DNA from: T3Sed10-241 sp036796255
Lineage (GTDB): Bacteria > Bacteroidota > Bacteroidia > Flavobacteriales_D > Cryomorphaceae
Assembly (NCBI GenBank): GCA_036796255.1
Contig: DAIRDH010000009.1
Span: forward strand, 1-64,000
Reading direction: 5' to 3'
Length of the DNA stretch: 64,000 nt
This document shows, one piece after another, positions 25,013-32,619 of the stretch. The first letter of the stretch is position 1, and every line of letters starts with the position of its first letter. Made by a program: the position numbers and the translations under genes. The notes under the pieces are model-generated. The model saw nothing but the letters and a program-made list of their open reading frames with translations. It had not been told where the DNA came from and searched no databases.

Positions 25013-25762
25013 TTAAGCCTTGTCTAAACGCGCATTTACTTGCCGCCAGTTGATGACTTCGAAGAAGTTTTCGATGTAATTGCCCCTTTGGTTTTGGTGC
25101 TTCAGGTAGTAGGCATGTTCCCACACATCGATCCCGAGTATTGGATGGCCCGACTTCTCAGCCAGATTGCCCATAAGCGGATTGTCCTGATTGGGCGTGG
25201 TGGTGATGAAGAGCTTCCCGTCTTTGGCGCAAAGCCATGCCCAGCCTGAGCCAAACACGCCAACGGCAGCCTTGCTGAATTCGGTTTTGAAGGCCTCGTA
25301 TGAGCCAAAGCTGCCCGAAATTGCATCGGCCACTGGGCCGCTCGGTGCTCCGCCGCCATTTGGTGACATGACCTCCCAGTACAAACGGTGGTTGTAATAT
25401 CCGCCACCATTGTTGCGAAGTGCGTTATGGTCTTCGCTGTCATTGAGTGAGGCCATGATTTCTTCAATGTTTTTTCCATGGAAACCTATACGGCCCTTGA
25501 GGGCCGCGTTGAGCTTGGAGGTGTAACCAGCGTGGTGCTTGCCATGGTGTATTTCCATGGTCTGGGCATCGATGTGGGGTTCAAGTGCATCAAAAGCATA
25601 TGGCAGCGCTGGCAAGGTAAAGATGCTTACCTCCTCTTCTGCAGTGCTCTCCTCTGCTTTGTTGTCTGTTTGGGGTCCGCTTCCGCAAAAGGTGAGGGCG
25701 GGAGCGATTAAAGTGCCGGCTGCCGCCACGGAACTCAACCTTAGAAAGTCTCTTTTCTTCAT
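25013..25762 (-). CDS. sodA: Exported superoxide dismutase, Mn/Fe family (Mn-type residues)
   Basis: Fe/Mn superoxide dismutase of 249 residues carrying an extra 45-residue N-terminal export region, so it should act in the periplasm or at the envelope. Metal ligands are H72 (MEIHHGKHHAGY), H125 (NHRLYW), D212 and H216 (GIDVWEHAYY). Q192 in TPNQDNPL and the glycine-rich GGGYYNH region are the pattern of manganese or cambialistic enzymes. The N-terminus KKRDFLRLSSVAAAGTL looks like a Tat-type signal with a KR in place of RR, followed by ...TFCG, which could be an imperfect lipobox (C26), so a Tat lipoprotein is possible. An acidic linker (residues 36-44) precedes the enzyme domain. It removes superoxide of extracytoplasmic origin. 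Appears monocistronic. Confidence 0.92.
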   Translation of the reverse strand: MKKRDFLRLSSVAAAGTLIAPALTFCGSGPQTDNKAEESTAEEEVSIFTLPALPYAFDALEPHIDAQTMEIHHGKHHAGYTSKLNAALKGRIGFHGKNIEEIMASLNDSEDHNALRNNGGGYYNHRLYWEVMSPNGGGAPSGPVADAISGSFGSYEAFKTEFSKAAVGVFGSGWAWLCAKDGKLFITTTPNQDNPLMGNLAEKSGHPILGIDVWEHAYYLKHQNQRGNYIENFFEVINWRQVNARLDKA

Positions 25763-25858
25763 ATTATCTCATTTACGCGAGCTACATCGCCTAAGATAAC
25801 TTTAAAATGTGAGCGGCTAAAATTGTTTTTTGCTGACCAATGGATTTAATTCTGTTAC

Positions 25859-26410
25859 TTATGCAGCTTCAGCCTCGATTAGCATGCGTTCTGCTTGCTG
25901 CATATGTCTCTCGTTGTGGTATATCACAAATCGGAGGGTATCGCCAAGCCGGAAGCGAAGCAGGGGTAGGGTAGTGGCGGTTTTCGTTCTTGTCAGGTCC
26001 ACTTTTGCGGCAGTATTGAGCAATCTCAAAAATTCCTCTTGCTGATTGATAAAAATTTGAAGCGTATTTTCCTTTAAGCCATCTAAAGAAGGATTTTTAC
26101 TTTTAAAGGTCTTCATCTTTTTAAGACCGCCCTCTTGAGGTAGCATCGACATTGCGGATTTGTTGCCCAGCCAGCCGCTGTTAAACTCAATTTCATGCGA
26201 TTCAGGTGCAGCCGCGATCACCTTGCGTATTTCAGGAAGGTAAAAGTCGCCGTAGCGGTTCAGGTGATCCAGGCATTCCAGCGCGCTCCATCTGCTGCCA
26301 TCGCCTTTATAGTTGAGGAAAGCATCAGTCAGGCATGCCATTTTTTCGGACCGCTTGAGAATGCTTTTGGTGATGCTGCCAAGTTCTTTCAGTAGTTCTT
26401 GCTTGTTCAT
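25859..26410 (-). CDS. DinB family protein (putative metal-dependent hydrolase)
   Basis: A 183-residue four-helix-bundle protein of the DinB/YfiT-like superfamily. The three expected metal-binding histidines are visible: one in the ECLDHLNRYG segment and two in VIYHNERHMQQA. Many family members are bacillithiol or mycothiol transferases or detoxification enzymes; the one here has no assigned substrate. It lies 65 bases downstream of a Crp/Fnr-family regulator gene on the same strand, with a consensus FNR-type site between them, so it is likely a direct target of that regulator. Confidence 0.85.
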   Translation of the reverse strand: MNKQELLKELGSITKSILKRSEKMACLTDAFLNYKGDGSRWSALECLDHLNRYGDFYLPEIRKVIAAAPESHEIEFNSGWLGNKSAMSMLPQEGGLKKMKTFKSKNPSLDGLKENTLQIFINQQEEFLRLLNTAAKVDLTRTKTATTLPLLRFRLGDTLRFVIYHNERHMQQAERMLIEAEAA

Positions 26411-26465
26411 GGTTGTGTATGCTTATATAGTACGGTAAAGGTCGTCACACCTGCATACACTGCAC

Positions 26466-26479
26466 TTGATTGAAATCAA
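26466..26479. promoter_or_regulatory. Perfect FNR-type operator, TTGAT-N4-ATCAA
   Basis: TTGATTGAAATCAA exactly matches the FNR/FixK consensus TTGATNNNNATCAA. It starts 56 bases before the DinB-family start codon and overlaps the stop codon of the Crp/Fnr-family gene at 26476. The neighbouring regulator carries E-T-L-S-R in its recognition helix, the ExxSR pattern that contacts this half-site in E. coli FNR. Confidence 0.65.
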
Positions 26480-27015
26480 GATTTTCGTAATCGGCTCAAA
26501 GTTTCCGGGGTCATGCGGAGGTAGTTGGCGATGTGGTAAGCCGGAATTTCCTGAAAAAGCTGAGGACTGCGCGCCAGCACACGCCCGAGCCGCTCGGCAG
26601 GCGACTGAATGAGCAGGTCCAGCTCGCGTTCCATGAGTTGCGAGATGAGCTGCTCCAATTGCAGTGAGTACATCTGCATTCCGTTTGGCTTGCCTGTTAA
26701 CCAATCCAGATAGCGCTCACGGTCAAGAAGCTTTACCGTTGTTTTGCGCAAAGCTTCCATGTTAAATTGTGATGGACTTCCGTCAAAAAAAGAAGGCAGC
26801 GAAGTGATGACGGATCCTTGATACCCAAATCGAATATTGAATTCCTGCCCGTCATGACAATAAACCACGCGAACAGCTCCTTTGTCAATATAGTATATGT
26901 TGCGTTCGACGCTGCCCTTGGCGATCAGGTTTTGGCCTCTGCTGTACACCTCTGTTTTTACCGCTTCGGGCATGGCCTCTGCGATCTTAGAGAATACATC
27001 GAAGGGTTTGTGCAT
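26476..27015 (-). CDS. Crp/Fnr family transcriptional regulator
   Basis: A 179-residue regulator with an N-terminal cyclic-nucleotide-binding-like beta roll (residues about 10-115), a dimerisation helix (about 118-145), and a short C-terminal winged helix whose recognition helix reads YLRMTPETLSRLRKS. The ExxSR pattern (E..SR) predicts FNR-like TTGAT half-sites rather than CRP TGTGA. It has only one cysteine, in VYCHDG, so it cannot bind the oxygen-sensing FNR iron-sulphur cluster, and no cAMP-binding RxSxxxxE signature is clear; the input is unknown. The protein ends immediately after the recognition helix, as is usual for Bacteroidota members. Eight bases separate it from the NlpC/P60 gene upstream, so they should be co-transcribed. 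Confidence 0.9.
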   Translation of the reverse strand: MHKPFDVFSKIAEAMPEAVKTEVYSRGQNLIAKGSVERNIYYIDKGAVRVVYCHDGQEFNIRFGYQGSVITSLPSFFDGSPSQFNMEALRKTTVKLLDRERYLDWLTGKPNGMQMYSLQLEQLISQLMERELDLLIQSPAERLGRVLARSPQLFQEIPAYHIANYLRMTPETLSRLRKS

Positions 27016-27023
27016 CGGATGAT

Positions 27024-27785
27024 TTATAGGCGCTTGATGAGCCGCATTTTATGCGTGTATTTTTTCAGCCCTTCGTGGTATATGCCTTCATGGTCAATGT
27101 TGTCAATGCGCACGGAGCCACTCGCATGGATGATGCGCCCGTCGCCTATGGCAATGCCCACGTGTATGATGCGGCCTTCATCATTGTCGAAGAACACAAG
27201 GTCGCCTTTTTGCGCAAGCGCGATAAAATCAACGCTTTCTCCTATTTCAGCTTGCTGCCATGCATCACGCGGAAGCATTTTGCCGGCGCAGGCAAATACT
27301 ACTTGCACAAATCCAGAGCAATCGATACCCAACGCCGACTTGCCCCCCCACAGGTATGGGGCATGAAGCAGGCGCCTTGCGTGGCGTAGCACACTGTCAT
27401 CATCATGACGGGCTATGCGCCCTTCAAAATCGAAGGTATGCCCATCGAGTGTGAATTGCCCTTCGCTATATCCTGGAAATATAGCGCTGCAAGGCACTGC
27501 AAAACGGTGGCCCTTGTTGTCGCTCAGGTAACCCAGGCTGTCACCACAGCGCCGCTGGGGCAAAGCTTTCAGCTGTTCTGCTTTTTCGGAATCAATGGCA
27601 TGGTGCTGCTTGGCGTCGATCCAACATTGATAGCCGTCGGTTTCGTTTTCCAGCAGCACCCATTTGGTATTGGAATCGAGCACAGTATATCGCTCGCCAA
27701 ATATCAGTTGGGTAAGCATTTCGGCCTTGTCTGAAGGTTCTTTTCGTCCGGGCACCAAGGGGTGCATTACCAGTCCATGCGTCAT
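27024..27785 (-). CDS. NlpC/P60 (C40) family peptidoglycan endopeptidase
   Basis: A 253-residue cysteine peptidase. The first half contains two SH3-like segments (around residues 25-60 and 80-125); the catalytic NlpC/P60 domain occupies about 130-250. The catalytic cysteine is in LGIDCSGFVQ, the catalytic histidine in IIHVGIAIG, and the third residue is the histidine in IIHASG. The family cleaves D-Glu-meso-diaminopimelate bonds in cell-wall peptides. No signal peptide is evident (starts MTHGLVMHPLVPG), which fits the Bacteroidota enzymes of the dipeptidyl-peptidase VI type that recycle muropeptides in the cytoplasm. Likely first gene of the three-gene unit with the Crp/Fnr regulator and the DinB protein. 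Confidence 0.9.
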   Translation of the reverse strand: MTHGLVMHPLVPGRKEPSDKAEMLTQLIFGERYTVLDSNTKWVLLENETDGYQCWIDAKQHHAIDSEKAEQLKALPQRRCGDSLGYLSDNKGHRFAVPCSAIFPGYSEGQFTLDGHTFDFEGRIARHDDDSVLRHARRLLHAPYLWGGKSALGIDCSGFVQVVFACAGKMLPRDAWQQAEIGESVDFIALAQKGDLVFFDNDEGRIIHVGIAIGDGRIIHASGSVRIDNIDHEGIYHEGLKKYTHKMRLIKRL

Positions 27786-27839
27786 GCCACAAAGTTAGTT
27801 TTTTTGGCCTGCATGGTAAAAGGCTTCGCAGTGTGCTCC

Positions 27840-27872
27840 AAAAAAAAAGCTGTACCCGGGGCACAGCTTTTT
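27840..27872 (-). terminator. Rho-independent terminator of the alpha-oxoamine synthase gene
   Basis: Ten-base-pair stem AAAAAGCTGT/ACAGCTTTTT around the nine-base loop ACCCGGGGC; on the minus strand it is followed by a run of nine T residues, 20 bases after the stop at 27893. Confidence 0.9.
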
Positions 27873-27892
27873 CAATGGTATTGGAAAATGGC

Positions 27893-29140
27893 TTAGCGCC
27901 AGTTCACGATTTCGTTGGCGTGGTATTCACCAGCTTCGAGTTTCACTTTCATTTTTTTGAAAGTTTCTATCGTGTAGTTTACGTCTTCCAGGGTGTGCAC
28001 TGCTGTTGGGATTAGCCTCAGCATAATCACATCCTTGGGAACCACCGGGTATACTACGATGCTGCAGAATATGTTGTGGTTCTCGCGCAGGTCCATGGTG
28101 ATGTTGGTGGCTTCGCCGAGGCTACCTTTCAGGAAAACCGGCGTAACACATGAATTGGTGTAGCCAATGTTGAATCCGGCATCTTTCAATCCTTTTTGCA
28201 AAGCGTTGGCCACTTTCCAAAGGTTTTCCTTGTGTTCAGGCTCATTGCGCATCATTTCGAGTCGCTTGATGGCGCCTACAACGATAGGCATCGGCAGTGA
28301 CTTAGCGAATGTTTGCGAACGCATGTTGTAACGGAGGTATTCCATTACATTCTCATCACCAGCTACAAAGGCGCCAATGGTGGCCATTGCTTTAGCAAAA
28401 GTGCCAAAGTATACATCAATGTCAGCGTGAACTCCTTGCTCATCACCAGCACCACGGCCATCGCGGCCTATGGTACCAAAGCCGTGGGCGTCATCGACAA
28501 AAAGACGGAATTTGTATTGCTCCTTAAATGCGACAATTTCTTTGAGCTTACCCTGATCACCTGCCATGCCGAATACACCTTCAGTAACCACGAGAATACC
28601 ACCGCCGGTGGTTTCCGTCAATCGCTTGGCGTGCTCGAGCTGCTTGGCAAAGCTCTCCATATCATTGTGCTTAAACACGAAACGCTTTCCATTGTGCAAG
28701 CGGACACCATCTATCATGCAGGCATGCGACTCTGAGTCATACACGATTACGTCGTTGCGGTCAACCAGAGCCTCAATGGCCGATTGACAGCCTTGGTAGC
28801 CATAATTGAGCAGAAAGGCATCTTCCTTTTCCATGAAATCAGCGAGGTCAGCTTCAAGCTTCTCGTGCATGGCCGTTTGTCCCGACATCATGCGTGCGCC
28901 CATAGGATAAGCCATACCCCATTCAGCGGCGGCATCGGCATCTACTTTGCGCACTGCAGGGTGATTGGCAAGACCCAAATAATTGTTAACACTCCACACC
29001 AGCACTTCCTTGCCACGAAATGTCATTTTTCGGCCTATCTCACCTTCGAGTTTAGGAAAGGTGAAATATCCATGCGATTCTTTGGCATGTTTACCAAGTG
29101 GGCCGCGGTTGTTTTTTATTTTGTCAAAGATGTCTTGCAT
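27893..29140 (-). CDS. Alpha-oxoamine synthase family PLP enzyme (serine/cysteate acyltransferase-like)
   Basis: Pyridoxal-phosphate enzyme of 415 residues in the alpha-oxoamine synthase family, which condenses an amino acid with an acyl-CoA or acyl-ACP. Visible marks: VWSVNNYLGLANHP at the N-terminus, MGARMMSGQTAMHEKLE, the PLP ring histidine in DSESHACMIDG, VDDAHGFGTIG, and the Schiff-base lysine in FGTFAKAMATIG. In Bacteroidota, family members include serine palmitoyltransferase (first step of sphingolipids), cysteate acyltransferase (first step of sulfonolipids such as capnine) and 2-amino-3-ketobutyrate CoA ligase. This one differs from the usual Bacteroides Spt, which begins GLLQDKLAKYDL, so I leave the substrate open. 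Monocistronic; terminated by the hairpin at 27840-27872; divergent from bamD. Confidence 0.85.
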   Translation of the reverse strand: MQDIFDKIKNNRGPLGKHAKESHGYFTFPKLEGEIGRKMTFRGKEVLVWSVNNYLGLANHPAVRKVDADAAAEWGMAYPMGARMMSGQTAMHEKLEADLADFMEKEDAFLLNYGYQGCQSAIEALVDRNDVIVYDSESHACMIDGVRLHNGKRFVFKHNDMESFAKQLEHAKRLTETTGGGILVVTEGVFGMAGDQGKLKEIVAFKEQYKFRLFVDDAHGFGTIGRDGRGAGDEQGVHADIDVYFGTFAKAMATIGAFVAGDENVMEYLRYNMRSQTFAKSLPMPIVVGAIKRLEMMRNEPEHKENLWKVANALQKGLKDAGFNIGYTNSCVTPVFLKGSLGEATNITMDLRENHNIFCSIVVYPVVPKDVIMLRLIPTAVHTLEDVNYTIETFKKMKVKLEAGEYHANEIVNWR

Positions 29141-29273
29141 AGTATAATGATGTTCAGTTGATACAGGCCGCGAAATTACATCTAATTGCGCTCATCGCAA
29201 AATAGGTATAAAATATCGTTCTGGCATGGCCGTTGTAGAGCCAAACCATATTTACGATATACAAGAATAGTAT

Positions 29274-29281
29274 TACCTTTG
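29274..29281 (+). promoter_or_regulatory. TAnnTTTG -7 box immediately before bamD
   Basis: TACCTTTG matches the Bacteroidota -7 element and is followed by GCGCG then the first in-frame ATG only five bases away. Transcription would begin almost at that ATG, so translation must be leaderless or begin at the next ATG at 29301. No good -33 TTG is seen at the right distance. Confidence 0.5.
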
Positions 29282-29285
29282 CGCG

Positions 29286-30095
29286 ATGTTTTTTAAGGCC
29301 ATGAGACCCATTTTGATTATCCTGACAGTAGTGCTGTTTTCGGCCTGCTCAGGATATAACAAAATATTGAAAAGCAATGATATAGATTTAAAGTATGACA
29401 GTGCCGTGGCTTACTATGAAGACGGTGAATATCTTAAGGCGCTATCACTCTTTGATGAATTAGGTACTTTGCTTCGTGGCACAAGCCGCAGTGAGAAGGT
29501 ACATTATTACATAGCCGATTGTCATTACAAGCTCAAAGACAATTACTTTGCGGGATATTACTACAAGAATTACGCAAAAACCTACCCCAACAGCCAAAAG
29601 GCGGAGGAGGCCCTTTACATGAGCGCATATTGCTGCTACCTCAATTCGCCAACCCACAGCCTCGACCAGCAGGAAACGGAGCAATCAATTGAAGAATTTC
29701 AATTGTTTTTAAACCGCTACCCCAATACAACGCTTAAAGACAGCACCAATGCGATGATTGCACAGCTGCGTTCCAAGCTTGAGCTTAAAGCCTATGACAA
29801 TGCCAAGCTCTATTACGAGATGGAAAACTACAAGTCGGCCACAGTTGCGCTGGAGAACATGCTGCGCAAGTTTCCTGAGAGTCCGCACCGTGAAGAAATT
29901 GAGTATCTAATGGTAAAGAGCAATTATTTGCTCGCTGTGAACAGCATTGAATCAAAGAAGGAGGAGCGTTATAACGCTACCATCGAATCTTATCATAAAT
30001 TTGTAGACACTTACGGTACCGAAAGCAAGTTTGTAAAGCAAGCAGAGGCTTATTATTCCAATGCCTTACGCGAGCTGGACAAGATGAAATTTTAA
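29286..30095 (+). CDS. bamD: Outer-membrane protein assembly lipoprotein BamD
   Basis: BamD is the essential lipoprotein partner of BamA in folding outer-membrane proteins. The 269 residues start with a lipoprotein signal (PILIILTVVLFSAC, lipobox FSAC), followed by tandem TPR-like helical repeats (for example YYEDGEYLKALSLFDEL and the NYKSATVALENMLRKFP segment) typical of the YfiO/BamD family. The alternative start at 29301 (MRPILIILTV) is favoured by the promoter box at 29274-29281 and by an AAGG five bases upstream, and gives a 264-residue protein with an equally good signal. Followed 16 bases later by rpoZ and then coaBC and porD, a gene order conserved in Bacteroidota. Confidence 0.93.
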   Translation: MFFKAMRPILIILTVVLFSACSGYNKILKSNDIDLKYDSAVAYYEDGEYLKALSLFDELGTLLRGTSRSEKVHYYIADCHYKLKDNYFAGYYYKNYAKTYPNSQKAEEALYMSAYCCYLNSPTHSLDQQETEQSIEEFQLFLNRYPNTTLKDSTNAMIAQLRSKLELKAYDNAKLYYEMENYKSATVALENMLRKFPESPHREEIEYLMVKSNYLLAVNSIESKKEERYNATIESYHKFVDTYGTESKFVKQAEAYYSNALRELDKMKF

Positions 30096-30111
30096 ACAAA
30101 CAAAACGAAGG

Positions 30112-30450
30112 ATGAACTTCAAGAATACCAACGCCGCCCGCACCACCATTACACGCAATGTGAAAGATTTGGAATTGCAAACAGGCAATATTTACGAATC
30201 GATTGTGGTGATTTCCAAAAGAGCCAATCAAATAAGCTCTGAGCTGAAAGAAGAGCTAAGCCTTAAGCTTCAGGAATTTGCAACTGCTCAAGACAACCTA
30301 GAGGAGGTTTTTGAAAACCGCGAACAGATCGAAATCTCGAAATTTTATGAGCGTCTTCCGAAGCCACATGCGATTGCTGTGCAGGAGATGCTCGAAGACG
30401 AAATCTATTTCCGTCGTCAGGCAGTTGACCCGCAGGACGAGGCACTTTAA
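30112..30450 (+). CDS. rpoZ: DNA-directed RNA polymerase omega subunit (Bacteroidota RpoZ/RpoK-like)
   Basis: A 112-residue omega/Rpb6-like subunit that helps assemble and stabilise RNA polymerase. The diagnostic segment is the helical TGNIYESIVVISKRANQISSEL, equivalent to the omega region that wraps beta'. Bacteroidota omega proteins are longer than the E. coli one at the C-terminus, as here (FYERLPKPHAIAVQEML...). Sits in the bamD-rpoZ-coaBC cluster with 16-base gaps on both sides, so all are probably co-transcribed. Confidence 0.92.
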   Translation: MNFKNTNAARTTITRNVKDLELQTGNIYESIVVISKRANQISSELKEELSLKLQEFATAQDNLEEVFENREQIEISKFYERLPKPHAIAVQEMLEDEIYFRRQAVDPQDEAL

Positions 30451-30465
30451 TATTATCAACCTCAT

Positions 30466-31665
30466 ATGGGGATGCTCGCAGGCAAACGTGTGCTTTTGGG
30501 AATTTGCGGAAGCATTGCGGCCTATAAGTCGGCATACCTTGTGAGAGAACTTGTGAAAAATGGCGCCGAGGTGCAGGTAATCCTGACCCCCTCGGCGCTT
30601 GGTTTTGTTACCCCTCTTACTTTTGCCACTTTAAGCAAGAATCCGGTTCTCAGCACTCTCGTTGCAGATGAGGAGCGCGGACTTTGGAGCAACCATGTAG
30701 AGCTCGGTCTCTGGGCTGACCTTATGCTCATAGCTCCCGCTTCCGCAAATACACTTGCACAGATGACCCAAGGCGCTGCTGATAACCTGCTGCTCACCAC
30801 GTACCTCAGCGCCAAATGCCCCGTATTTTTCGCTCCGGCGATGGATCTCGATATGCATGCCCATCCGGCCAATCAGGAGAATATCGCGGCGCTGGAATTG
30901 CGGGGCAATATTCATATCCCTTCTGAATCGGGTGAACTCGCAAGCGGACTTGAAGGAACCGGCCGTATGGCTGAGCCTGAGCACATTGTTTCCTTTCTTC
31001 ATTCCTATTTTGCCGAAAGGGCACCCCTGAGGGGAAAGAAAGTACTGATCACAGCCGGCCCCACGCATGAGCCTATCGATCCGGTGCGCTTTATTGGTAA
31101 CCGCAGCTCAGGCAAAATGGGGTATGCCCTTGCCGAAGCAAGCGCGAAGCTGGGCGCTGAAGTTACTTTGATAAGCGGACCGACCCACCTCGCGGTTCCC
31201 CGCGGTGTACAGGGCATTCAAGTGAGCAGCGCACAGGAAATGTACGACGCAACCACATTGCGCTTTGCAGATACTGACATTGCCATTCTCGCAGCCGCCG
31301 TGGCTGACTACCGGCCAAGAGAAGTGGCCACGTCAAAAATCAAAAAGGCCAACGCTGCTATGCAAATTGAGCTCGAGCCTACACCCGATATCCTTAAAAC
31401 ACTCGGTAGCGTTAAGACCAATCAGGTACTGGTAGGCTTTGCACTCGAAACAGACGATGCCTTTAACAACGCGCGCAAAAAGCTCGAAGCGAAACGCTGC
31501 GACCTCATCGTGCTCAATACGCTACAGGATGAAGGCGCCGGCTTCGGTCATGATACCAATAAGGTGAGCCTCATCACCCACAATAAAACAAAGGATATCG
31601 CGTTGAAACCCAAAGCTGACGTCGCGCGGGATATTCTGGATTATATAATTGACTTGTTTTTATGA
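30466..31665 (+). CDS. coaBC: Bifunctional phosphopantothenoylcysteine decarboxylase / phosphopantothenate-cysteine ligase
   Basis: CoaBC performs two steps of coenzyme A synthesis: CTP-dependent joining of 4'-phosphopantothenate and cysteine (CoaB half), then FMN-dependent decarboxylation (CoaC half). CoaC occupies about residues 5-185: GICGSIAAYK, catalytic H77 in NHVELG, PASANT. CoaB occupies about 190-399: ITAGPTHEPIDPVRF, NRSSGKMGYALAEA and the lysines of KIKKA. At positions where the E. coli enzyme has the key N125 and C158, this protein has D127 (PAMDLDM) and S160 (GELASGLEGTGRM); I recall the same residues in other Bacteroidota. The first ATG (30466) is used; the start at 30472 (MLAGKRVLLG) fits the family better. 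Stop overlaps the next start (ATGA). Confidence 0.95.
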   Translation: MGMLAGKRVLLGICGSIAAYKSAYLVRELVKNGAEVQVILTPSALGFVTPLTFATLSKNPVLSTLVADEERGLWSNHVELGLWADLMLIAPASANTLAQMTQGAADNLLLTTYLSAKCPVFFAPAMDLDMHAHPANQENIAALELRGNIHIPSESGELASGLEGTGRMAEPEHIVSFLHSYFAERAPLRGKKVLITAGPTHEPIDPVRFIGNRSSGKMGYALAEASAKLGAEVTLISGPTHLAVPRGVQGIQVSSAQEMYDATTLRFADTDIAILAAAVADYRPREVATSKIKKANAAMQIELEPTPDILKTLGSVKTNQVLVGFALETDDAFNNARKKLEAKRCDLIVLNTLQDEGAGFGHDTNKVSLITHNKTKDIALKPKADVARDILDYIIDLFL

Positions 31666-32570
31666 AGCGAATTTTGCTCATCTTTTTTTTGGGAGTGCTC
31701 AGCACGCCTCAGCTCAAGGCCCAGGAGCTCAATTGCCAGGTAGAGGTATTGTCTCAGCAGGTTCAAGGGGTGAATCCCGCCATCTTTGAATCCTTAGAGC
31801 AAATGATCTTTGAGTTCATGAACAACCGGAAATGGACCCGTGACCAGTTTACCATTGATGAACGCATACGATGCAGCATCATTTTAAATATTGAACCAAC
31901 TGCTTCGGCTTCCAGCAACAGATTCTCGGCTACCTTGCAGATTATTTCCGGAAGGCCCATTTACAATACTGATTATTATAGCCCTATCCTGAACATCCAG
32001 GACAGGAATGTTCAGTTTGAGTTTATCCCCAATACCCAGTATGTGTTTAATCCAGATGTGTTTCAGCACAACTTGCTGCACATTTTGGCATTCTATGCTT
32101 ACCTTGTTATAGGATATGATTATGATACCTTCGCCCCTAGAGGAGGCACACCTTATTACCAGCAGGCGCAGCGCATAGTACAGGCAGCGCAAACTTCCAA
32201 TGCCCAGGGTTGGAAGGCTTTTGAAGGCGACCGCAACCGCTACTGGCTCGCTGAAGATATCATGCACCGCACCTTTGAGCCTATGCGTGACTGTCTTTAC
32301 GAATATCACAGGCTCGGTATGGATGTAATGGGCGAGAAGATGCAGGCTGCCCGCACAACCTGTATGACAGCTTTACTAAAAATGGAGAAAGTGCACAAAG
32401 TGAAGCCGTTGGCTTATAATACTCAAGTATTTTTTCTCGCCAAGAGCGATGAAATCGTGAACATATTTAGCCAGGGTCAGCCCAATGAGCGAAATGCTTT
32501 GTTTGAAGTGCTCTCAAAAGTAGACCCCGGTAATCTGGGGAAATACGAGAAGATGCAAAAGGGCAAATAA
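31662..32570 (+). CDS. porD: Type IX secretion system protein PorD (DUF4835 family)
   Basis: A 302-residue exported protein with a signal peptide ending near LKAQE. It belongs to the DUF4835 family, called PorD in type IX secretion annotations because porD mutants of Porphyromonas gingivalis are impaired in gingipain secretion. Recognised by the N-terminal ELNCQVEV... motif, the TLQIISGRPIYNTDY segment, and the QYVFNPDVFQHNLLHILAFYA region with YVIGYDYDTFAPRGG-like context. Periplasmic or outer-membrane associated. Overlaps coaBC by four bases, so it is translationally coupled to it. Its presence agrees with the many T9SS cargo proteins in the window. Confidence 0.87.
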   Translation: MKRILLIFFLGVLSTPQLKAQELNCQVEVLSQQVQGVNPAIFESLEQMIFEFMNNRKWTRDQFTIDERIRCSIILNIEPTASASSNRFSATLQIISGRPIYNTDYYSPILNIQDRNVQFEFIPNTQYVFNPDVFQHNLLHILAFYAYLVIGYDYDTFAPRGGTPYYQQAQRIVQAAQTSNAQGWKAFEGDRNRYWLAEDIMHRTFEPMRDCLYEYHRLGMDVMGEKMQAARTTCMTALLKMEKVHKVKPLAYNTQVFFLAKSDEIVNIFSQGQPNERNALFEVLSKVDPGNLGKYEKMQKGK

Positions 32571-32619
32571 TCTTGCCCGCCAAGGCTGCTTTGACGCGTT
32601 AAAATTGCAACTTTGTGCC

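Noticed and set aside
27840..27872. Considered as an RNA gene or attachment site
   Set aside because: It is a normal intrinsic terminator hairpin with T run on the minus strand.
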